Source: Candidatus Heimdallarchaeota archaeon AB_125 (GTDB lineage Archaea > Asgardarchaeota > Heimdallarchaeia > Heimdallarchaeales > Heimdallarchaeaceae). From it: DNA of 11,760 nucleotides. The stretch is taken from NCBI GenBank assembly GCA_001940755.1, contig MEHH01000057.1:1-11760 (forward strand), in the 5' to 3' direction. The notes under the pieces were generated by a model that had not been told where the DNA came from, searched no databases, and worked only from the letters and a program-made list of their open reading frames with translations. Below are positions 6,109 to 11,760 of the stretch, in pieces (position 1 is the stretch's first letter; each line of letters starts with the position of its first letter). The translations under genes and the position numbers were made by a program.

Positions 6109-8191
6109 TCTTCTCACCTTCTTTCTTAGATGGACAATCAGGAGAAATACACATAGAGATCTTTCTTCTTCCTTTTTGCCACTCTATAATAGGTAGATTA
6201 TCATGGACACAAACTTTCTTTGTAGGTTTGATGTTTCCAGTACTAGGTACTGGATAAGTAGAACTACAAACGATAGCTTTATCGAAATAAGAGGAGCAAG
6301 CCACAAAACGCTTTCCTGTTTTCCTTGATCTGATGATTCTTAGTTTTCCCTTTTTGCATTGTTGACATTCTCCTAGAACAATTACATCTTCTTTCTCTGA
6401 TAGTCTAAGATTTTTGTATAGAGCTAGACCAATTTCTGTTTCTTTTTGATTGAAAAGCTCTAGAAGATCTTTCAGTTCCTTTTTTATGGTTAGAACAGTG
6501 CTTTGAATATCCTTATCTTCGTTCTGAACATCTTCCATTATTTGTTCTAGATTTCGTGTCATTTCTGACTTAACAAGGATGGGATACTGTTCTTGCAAGA
6601 CATCAACAACGGATACACCTAGAGGTGTTGGTGTTATTTCCTTTCCTACCACATATCCTCTATCAAATAACGTTTGTATTATTCCAGCTCTTGTTGCTTT
6701 AGTCCCTATTTCTTCGTCCTCCATATATTTGAGAAGTGATGATTCATTGAACCTATATGGAGGGGAAGTAAAATGCTCTTGAGAATCAATGAAATTGAAG
6801 ATTACTTCTTTATCTAATTCAACATCTGGAAGTATAGATTCTGTTATAGAATAATATGGTTTATAATATTTAATCCATCCTTCATCTAATATTTTACTCC
6901 CTCTTACCTCAAAATTATGTTTATTCACAACTATCTTTATTGTTCTTTTCAGAAATTCTGCTCTTTTACCAAAAAGTGAGAGATAACGCTTTACAATTAT
7001 ATCATAGAGTTTTTTCTCATCAGAAGGAAGAGCTTCATTTGGTTCATTCCCTGTTGGGTGTATTGCAGGATGAGCTGCATCTGTCTTTTTCCCTTCCTTT
7101 GGTTTATATTTCTTTGCGCTAATTATCTCGGTTGCAAAAGTGCTATAGTTGTGTTGTTTACTTAGTTTTGTAAGGATTGACTTATGCCCTAAAGTCATTG
7201 GAAGTTTTTGACTATCAGCTCGTGGATATGAGATTAATGCCTTTAGCTAAAGTTTTTCTGCAGTTTCAAGTGTTTTAGTTGGAGAGAACTTAAAATGTCT
7301 ATAACTATCTCGTTGAAGTGTTCCTAGGTTGAACGGAGGAAATGGATAAAGATAATTTGGTTCTTCTGAAATATTGGTAATTTTTCCAGTTAAACTACTG
7401 CAATCTTTGACAACTTGAAGTGCTTCCTTCTGAGTCATCAATTTATCTTTTTCATACACTGCTTTGAAGTTTTTACTTTTTAATACAACTTTGCTTTCTA
7501 TAGTCCAATAAGGAACAGGTACAAAGAACTTGATTTTAGTATCGTGCTCAACAACAGATCCTAGAGTTGGTCCTTGAACACGTCCAATTGAAATTGTTTT
7601 GAAACGTCCTGATACTCTTTTGAAAGCTAGACTTAATGCTCGGGAATAATTTATTCCGTATAACCAATCAATATAATGTCTGATTAAACCTGAGTTCAAA
7701 AATCCCATATCTAGAGATTTCTCTCTTTGATCATATGCTGTAATAATATCTCTTCTGGTTAAGGTAGAAAATTTCATTCTTCCTGCATTATCCTTACCTA
7801 TCAGATATTTCAGGATCAAATAGCCTATAACTTCACCCTCTCTATCAAAATCAGTCATTATAATAACATCATCTGCTCCTTTAGCGAGAGATTTGAAAAC
7901 ATCAACAAAGTTCTTAGTTCTTGCATTCTTATTCGCAACATGACTAGGTACCCATTCATAATCCAGAACTGGATAATTCCAGGTTTTTCCTATTGAAGTT
8001 AAAGTAAATAAATGACCAACTGCTGGCGCAATTACTATTTTCTTCCCGTCTCTTTCACATATGTAAACAGGTACGTTCTTTAGACGCTTATTTTGTGGTT
8101 TATTCTTTTCATCTAAAGCAAAAGCTAATCTTCTAGCTGCTTGTGGTTTTTCAGCAATACCTAAAATATATGGTGCTTCTATAGATGACAA
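6095..8191 (-). CDS. topA: DNA topoisomerase I (type IA), interrupted by an in-frame TAG
   Basis: This enzyme relaxes negative supercoils by single-strand passage. The full frame spans 698 codon positions including one internal TAG (position 315), with the same frame open on both sides. Motifs on the N-terminal side: E14 in AEKP, the TOPRIM acidic triad TDFDREGE (D114, D116, E118) and SIGRVQGPTL (201-210). After the TAG come ISYPRADS with catalytic Tyr322, HPAIHPTG (374-381) and IGTKATRAGII (495-505). A zinc finger has Cys 609, 612, 632 and 642, and a second Cys/His cluster lies at 661-686. Every essential motif is present, so only the TAG is abnormal. The TAG stands where relatives usually have the Tyr of the LYxxGxISYPR pattern. 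The start is TTG, as no ATG is suitably placed. Without readthrough, neither half has a complete active site. Confidence 0.93.
7247..7249 (-). other. in-frame amber codon inside topoisomerase I
   Basis: The minus strand reads GCA GAA AAA CTT TAG CTA AAG GCA, that is AEKL-stop-LKA, running straight on to LISYPRADS. No base needs to be added or removed, so this is a nonsense codon and not a frameshift. A single base change from TAC or TAT (Tyr) would produce it. Confidence 0.95.
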
Positions 8192-8243
8192 TGATATACA
8201 CTTTTCCTTGCTAAATCACTCAGGTTTAACTTTTTTGAGGAGA

Positions 8244-8329
8244 TGGAGCCAGGACGGGGATTTGAACCCCGGATCCATATAGGAACTGGTTTTCAAGACC
8301 AGCGCCGTTGTCCACTTGGCTATCCTGGC
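8244..8329 (-). tRNA. tRNA-Ser(UGA), CCA encoded
   Basis: A complete class II tRNA on the minus strand: acceptor GCCAGGA pairs with TCCTGGC, and the anticodon loop is CTTGAAA with TGA at 8293-8295. The 14-base variable arm holds a short TCC/GGA stem, and the T-arm is CGGGG-TTCAAAT-CCCCG. CCA is encoded at 8244-8246. The discriminator base is U, where serine tRNAs more often carry G. The tRNA lies 52 bases upstream of topoisomerase I on the same strand. Confidence 0.96.
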
Positions 8330-8359
8330 AATCAGCGAGCAACATGTTAGGGATTAAAG

Positions 8360-8374
8360 TTATTAAAAATATAT
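8360..8374 (-). promoter_or_regulatory. possible promoter for tRNA-Ser
   Basis: ATATATTTTTAATAA on the minus strand is an AT-rich, TATA-like stretch about 30-45 bases before the tRNA 5' end. No second line of evidence supports it. Confidence 0.3.
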
Positions 8375-8423
8375 CTAATGAAGTTAGTATATTCCGACTT
8401 CGTACCAAGAGATTTTACTGTTT

Positions 8424-8705
8424 TTAACCTCCATGCGAAATTGGTATAATTTTAATTTCCATATCTGAGGTAATTGGAGAATACAATTTTCTTGTTGTTT
8501 TTAGTTCTATTTTATTAGATAACAAAAGATAACCTGGTCGCACATCTGATTCACTGATCAAAACATTAGCAACTTTCTCATATTGAGATAATATTGAAAG
8601 TAAGCCATCTAAAAGAATCGTTTCTGAATCAATTTCACCTTCTATTAATCTTATGTCAGATGGAATGGATGGATGGAGAATAATTGTAATAGAATAATAT
8701 TCCAA
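8424..8705 (-). CDS. Urm1-like ubiquitin-fold protein with C-terminal Gly-Gly
   Basis: A 93-residue beta-grasp protein of the Urm1/MoaD/SAMP group. The C-terminal half follows the Urm1 pattern: VRPGYLLLSNKIELK (from residue 55), then a turn and IKIIPISHGG. It ends exactly in Gly-Gly before the TAA, as needed for adenylation by an E1-like enzyme. Eukaryotic Urm1 likewise ends in HGG after an RPG-hydrophobic segment. Such proteins act as sulfur carriers for tRNA thiolation, as protein modifiers, or both. The start is taken as TTG at 8705 because AGGTGAT stands four bases upstream. GTG at 8714 would add three residues. It follows the gelsolin-like gene by about 35 bases on the same strand. No E1-like enzyme is in the window. 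A MoaD/ThiS role is the main alternative. Confidence 0.75.
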   Translation of the reverse strand: MEYYSITIILHPSIPSDIRLIEGEIDSETILLDGLLSILSQYEKVANVLISESDVRPGYLLLSNKIELKTTRKLYSPITSDMEIKIIPISHGG

Positions 8706-8709
8706 AAAG

Positions 8710-8716
8710 ATCACCT
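8710..8716 (-). promoter_or_regulatory. Shine-Dalgarno site deciding the Urm1-like start
   Basis: AGGTGAT on the minus strand stands four bases before TTG at 8705. It overlaps the GTG that would otherwise be the start at 8714, which argues for the TTG. Confidence 0.5.
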
Positions 8717-8740
8717 AAAATAAAATAAAGGAATAGGGTT

Positions 8741-9691
8741 TTACCCTACTTCAATTTCAAACATACCTAATAAATCTTCTATGTCTTGAGCAATTGCTTC
8801 ATCTTCTTCACTTAATTCTGCTCCTTCCTCTGGTTTAAGAAATTCTATTGCTCTTACAACGCCATTCTCACAGATCATTCTAGGAACATGAGAACTTGAG
8901 AAGAAAATACCTTCTGGAGGCTCATCCAATTCTTCGAATCCACCTGTATAGGTTTCTGTGTATACTTTATTCCCAATTATTACTAAATCCCTATAGAATC
9001 CTTTAGGAGCCCCTAAATCTTTCAAAACCTTAAACGATTGTTCAAGTATAGTGTCACTTTTAACAATTGTTTGTTTTACGGGTACATCACTAGCTGTTTC
9101 TTTAGCTTGTAAAGCTTCTTCAGGTGTTTTAATCTCAATTGATTCTGATTCTAATGCTGATAGAATAGTGGGCATAGGTCTGTTTCCTGGTGCCCCCATC
9201 TTAGCCAGATGTGTTGGTAATTCTGAAGCCGGTACTTGTGCTGGACGATCTTTTAACCCCTCACTTTCCTCTTCTATTACTTCTGAAGCTGTACCAGGAG
9301 CTGGAGTAGAAGGTGGTACGGTTTCTTGTTCAGCACCTTCATCAAAGACATTGATTCTACTTTGTCTGTCAATTATTTTTTGTGCTCTGTTTAGAACTGC
9401 ATCAGGCACTATGTCAGTTTTACCGACTTTTTGTAACATTGATACAAATTCTGCAGTTTCCTCATCCTGATCACAAGATTGTGGAACATATGCAAAACCA
9501 TATTCTTTTTTCCTTATATCGGATAAAGCCCTACTACCAATAAACTTCTTTCTTATTGGACAATTGGACCCTTTCCACAACCACATCTTTTTATCTTCTT
9601 CATCCACAACAATGAGGACCTTCTCTGGACCTAATTGTAACTCATTCAATTCAACTAAAGAACCATCTTCATGGACTTCTAAATATCTCAT
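8741..9691 (-). CDS. gelsolin-like N-terminal domain protein, function unknown
   Basis: A 316-residue soluble, acidic protein with no signal peptide or membrane helix. The N-terminal part (about 20-85: EKVLIVVDEEDKKMWLWKG, then RKKFIGSRALSDIRKKE and YVPQSCDQDEETAEF) has the order of a gelsolin repeat. That order is a strand with a value displayed by a protein, a W-x-W-x-G strand, a helix carrying conserved basic residues, then a strand and an acidic turn. A Pro/Ala/Glu-rich linker (about 118-170) leads to a second region (about 215-287: FKVLKDLGAPKGFYRDLVII, VYTETYTGGFEEL, FFSSSHVPRMICENGVV) that I do not recognise. The C-terminus is an acidic helix ending EIEVG. The gelsolin resemblance is by eye. 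If right, actin or cytoskeletal binding is possible. It probably heads an operon with the Urm1-like gene. Confidence 0.7.
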   Translation of the reverse strand: MRYLEVHEDGSLVELNELQLGPEKVLIVVDEEDKKMWLWKGSNCPIRKKFIGSRALSDIRKKEYGFAYVPQSCDQDEETAEFVSMLQKVGKTDIVPDAVLNRAQKIIDRQSRINVFDEGAEQETVPPSTPAPGTASEVIEEESEGLKDRPAQVPASELPTHLAKMGAPGNRPMPTILSALESESIEIKTPEEALQAKETASDVPVKQTIVKSDTILEQSFKVLKDLGAPKGFYRDLVIIGNKVYTETYTGGFEELDEPPEGIFFSSSHVPRMICENGVVRAIEFLKPEEGAELSEEDEAIAQDIEDLLGMFEIEVG

Positions 9692-9720
9692 TGCAGTTTC
9701 ACACTCAAATATTTACGAGT

Positions 9721-9728
9721 TATATATG
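9721..9728 (-). promoter_or_regulatory. probable TATA box for the gelsolin-like/Urm1-like unit
   Basis: CATATATA on the minus strand is centred about 33 bases before the ATG at 9691, and no SD is visible. This fits a near-leaderless transcript in the 156-base gap after the archaeosortase. Confidence 0.45.
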
Positions 9729-9810
9729 TAAGTTCATTTAATAAAACTTATCGAAAGCTACCAGTGAATAAAATCAATATTTTTCTCAAATAAAAATAAG
9801 AAATATCCGG

Positions 9811-9822
9811 AAAATTAAAAAA
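9811..9822 (-). terminator. possible T-rich terminator of the archaeosortase gene
   Basis: The minus strand reads TTTTTTAATTTT about 25 bases after the archaeosortase stop and before the next promoter. Only the T-run supports it. Confidence 0.35.
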
Positions 9823-9847
9823 TGATCTATCAGTAAAAGACTATTTT

Positions 9848-10579
9848 TTAAGAGCTCTTAGAACCGAAAACTTTGTCAGCTAAGAATTTCAGAAAATCTA
9901 TGAATGAATCTAACCACAAGCTCACTGTATTGAGGATTGGAACTCCTTGTCTTTCAATGATAATTGCAAACAATATTGTTCCAAAGAAACCAATGGGTTT
10001 TCCTAGAACATCATGAGCCCAGAACCAGGCAGCATCATACGTTGCTCCATATGTAACATCAATAGTTATTGTCATTGCAATAACAAGAGCTATTCTTAGG
10101 AAATTTCCTATTATCAATGCCAATAGAGAGTATATTGATGCTTTAATCTTCTTTCCTGCTGGTGCTGGTGTAACTATAATCAAAGCCATTAATAGTGCTC
10201 CAGCTTGCATCCCAGTACAAGCTCTTACAATTGCAAATTGGCGGCTTGCAGTTATTGATTTTATTACAGGTGTATTCCCACCATGACCATCTAGACTGCT
10301 TAGAAGATTTGAAATAACTATGAATAGTGAATTCCCATATTCTATCTCATTGTATAATGGGGCAACTTCTATTTCGAATTGATATAATTCTAACATTCTG
10401 AAAACAGTTTCATTTGTCATTTTTTCTAGGAAATAGTAATCAGGAACTAGATAAAGTGCTAAAGTTAAAACTACTACAATCAAGAAGGACAGCAGGGAGT
10501 AAATATGCTTCTTCCTTCCCTCTAACTCTGTTAAATTTCTCATTTGAAGAAAAGATTTTTGCTCTGACGCACTGTTCAT
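9848..10579 (-). CDS. archaeosortase/exosortase family membrane protease-transpeptidase
   Basis: A 243-residue multi-pass membrane protein. The catalytic triad of the family is intact: C121 in RACTGMQAGALL, R162 in NFLRIAL and H189 in FWAHDVLGKPIGF. Membrane segments are visible at about 27-46, 122-138, 147-172 and 195-208. Archaeosortases recognise a short C-terminal sorting signal on exported surface proteins, cleave it, and are thought to transfer the protein to a lipid. I see no sorting-signal protein in the window, so this is an orphan enzyme acting on distant substrates. The ATG at 10579 has a weak GGTGG about 10 bases upstream, and the ATG at codon 13 is an alternative. It lies 75 bases after the PolD large-subunit gene. 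The subfamily cannot be named from the sequence alone. Confidence 0.88.
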   Translation of the reverse strand: MNSASEQKSFLQMRNLTELEGRKKHIYSLLSFLIVVVLTLALYLVPDYYFLEKMTNETVFRMLELYQFEIEVAPLYNEIEYGNSLFIVISNLLSSLDGHGGNTPVIKSITASRQFAIVRACTGMQAGALLMALIIVTPAPAGKKIKASIYSLLALIIGNFLRIALVIAMTITIDVTYGATYDAAWFWAHDVLGKPIGFFGTILFAIIIERQGVPILNTVSLWLDSFIDFLKFLADKVFGSKSS

Positions 10580-10605
10580 TGCTCTTCATCCACCAAACAT
10601 TACAG

Positions 10606-10620
10606 ATAGTTAAAAACTAT
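10606..10620. repeat. short inverted repeat upstream of the archaeosortase gene
   Basis: ATAGTT-AAA-AACTAT is a 6-base perfect inverted repeat about 27-41 bases before the archaeosortase ATG. It coincides with where a TATA box for this gene would lie, so it could be part of the promoter. Chance is also possible. Confidence 0.3.
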
Positions 10621-10654
10621 TCGTTTGGTAAAAACAAACCTCAAATTACTGTTT

Positions 10655-11760
10655 CTAATCTTTCTTAGTTTCAGATTCAGGTTTTATGAAATAATCAGAA
10701 AGTTTTACAGTATCATCAAATTTACTTGAAACACCTTTCTTTGATGTACTCTTCATTGTTTTTAGTGGGGGACTTTCAGAAAACAACGAATCTATATTAT
10801 GCTTTAGTATATCCAGCCTGTTTTTCAGATATTCAGATAGATCATATGTGTTAATCAGTCTTTCAGCCATGCCAAAATACTTTGTAACAGATTTTTCAAA
10901 CACAGTGAGATTGAGACTAGGTTCATTACAATTTGGACATGCTTCAGATAAAGGAATTCTTCTAAATGTTCTATTACATTTAGTGCATCTAAACTTCTGA
11001 GAACCAAATCTTCTCAAATTTCCAATAAGATCAGGAATAAAATGATTTACAATTATTCTTGTGGCTACATCAGTCACATCAACAGCTCGGATTATTTCAG
11101 CTACATGAAGCTGAGCATTTACTTTGTCTTCCATAGTTGTAAGATTTTTGTAAGCTGTAGAGCTAGGACCATCAAATATGTGTGAAGTTTCATGAGAATA
11201 ATTAAAACCTTCGTAGGCTGTTTGATTATCTAGTCTGTTATGAATCATGTCAATAAGAGGTAATACCGTTTTTGGGGAACTACCCTTTAAACTAGCTTCA
11301 TAAAATGAAACAGGATATCTCAAACTTGTATCTACGTTATGGGATTCATCATCAACTTCATGTGGGTTAATATTTGCAACTAAAATCAAAGGAGCATCCA
11401 TCTTACCACCTCTAATTTCAGGTAGGTAAAATTTAGAGAAGTTCAAGAAAGCGTCAAGTGCTAAGAGAATAGAATCTTCATCACCATCGGCGTTTCTTCG
11501 CTTAGCTGCATGCCAATATGGGTGGGCAAAATTCACTTTAGCCTTAGTAAAACCAACTATTCTTCCCACAATTCCAGCAGATGTATGGGGTGCAAGTTCA
11601 ATTATTATTTATCCTATTAAATCTGTTCGCTTTGTTGCGTTGTAAAATCTGGGAAGTTCATAAACCTTATCGAGTAAATCATCAATATAGATAGCAACTT
11701 TTAGAAGATGCTTTCGACCATCATCGTTTATTACCACATCTCGTATTTTTAGTTTAAAGA
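10655..11760 (-). CDS. polC: DNA polymerase D large subunit (DP2), C-terminal part, with in-frame TAA (partial at right edge)
   Basis: This is the catalytic subunit of replicative PolD. The frame enters from the right edge reading RDVVINDDGRKHLL, IYIDDLLDKVYELPRFYNATK and RTDLIG, then meets a TAA (11609-11611). It continues in the same frame with IIIELAPHTSAGIVGRIVGF and HPYWHAAKRRNADGDEDS. NADGDED carries the catalytic aspartates. A zinc finger follows (CTKC at 10972-10987 and CPNC at 10928-10939), and the protein ends with a KLSDYFIK segment resembling a PCNA-binding box. The upstream match is continuous with PolD large subunits, so the TAA interrupts one gene. A start at the GTG at 11569 would exclude APHTSAG and is not a convincing separate gene. 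No intein is present next to NADGDED. Confidence 0.93.
10688..10711 (-). other. PIP-like box at the DP2 C-terminus
   Basis: TVKLSDYF fits the PCNA-interaction pattern Q-x-x-h-x-x-a-a, with Thr in place of Gln. PolD large subunits carry a C-terminal PCNA-binding box after the zinc finger, so the position agrees with the family. It comes about ten residues before the end. Confidence 0.55.
11609..11611 (-). other. in-frame ochre codon inside DP2
   Basis: The minus strand reads GAT TTA ATA GGA TAA ATA ATA ATT GAA, that is DLIG-stop-IIIE, leading into LAPHTSAG. Both sides match DP2 in one frame, so this is a nonsense codon and not a frameshift. One base change from CAA, AAA or GAA would produce it. 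Confidence 0.92.

Noticed and set aside
7199..7260. Frameshift or two separate topoisomerase genes
   Set aside because: Both halves are in the same frame and ISYPRADS lies between them, so a single TAG explains the break.
8226..8408. 60-residue minus-strand frame
   Set aside because: It overlaps tRNA-Ser completely and has no coding character.
9051..9470. 139-residue open frame on the plus strand
   Set aside because: It lies wholly opposite the gelsolin-like gene, has a Ser/Cys/Ala-biased composition typical of antisense frames, and has no promoter or SD.
11500..11620. Intein in DP2 near NADGDED
   Set aside because: The sequence from APHTSAG to NADGDED is uninterrupted DP2 with no intein splice motifs.
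1..11760. CRISPR array, insertion sequence, phage or plasmid genes
   Set aside because: No regularly spaced repeats, transposase or integrase motifs, or terminal inverted repeats were seen on either strand.

Overview
The window reads as AT-rich archaeal chromosome, about one third G+C by eye. It carries both subunits of the archaeal replicative polymerase PolD, a Sec61-beta protein, an STT3/AglB oligosaccharyltransferase, an archaeosortase and two tRNA genes that encode their own CCA ends. Upstream regions are AT-rich and TATA-like, and several starts look leaderless. A roadblock/LC7 protein, a gelsolin-like protein, a Urm1-like modifier ending in Gly-Gly, and a eukaryote-like SVSEHQP motif in STT3 together suggest an Asgard-type archaeon. 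That assignment is an inference of moderate strength.

Layout. Positions 1-2386 (minus) hold STT3/AglB, open at the left edge and joined in frame at its C-terminus to a RACo-like ASKHA domain. A divergent 267-base gap follows, then a roadblock/LC7 gene (plus, 2654-3067). The PolD small subunit lies on minus at 3091-4668 and tRNA-Arg(UCU) on minus at 4723-4799. Sec61-beta, a MazG-like pyrophosphohydrolase and a small CPYC redox protein run on plus from 4966 to 5816. From 5869 to the right edge everything is on minus. Read from the right, this is the PolD large subunit C-terminus (open at the right edge), an archaeosortase, a gelsolin-like protein, a Urm1-like protein, tRNA-Ser(UGA), topoisomerase I and a small zinc-ribbon protein. 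No gap between genes exceeds 300 bases. I see no CRISPR array, insertion sequence, phage gene or rRNA.

How the genes fit together. PolD large and small subunits and topoisomerase I are replication and topology genes. STT3, Sec61-beta and the archaeosortase all act at the membrane on exported proteins. The gelsolin-like gene and the Urm1-like gene are probably one transcription unit.

Three anomalies stand out. First, STT3 passes in frame into a RACo-like domain at a nine-base stretch that both parents could naturally share (TATGGATTA). Second, topoisomerase I has an in-frame TAG seven codons before its catalytic tyrosine. Third, the PolD large subunit has an in-frame TAA just before its APHTSAG and NADGDED motifs. 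The plainest joint explanation is a metagenome-derived contig with a chimeric left end and base errors. Pyrrolysine decoding of the TAG, genuine split genes and a genuine fusion remain testable alternatives.
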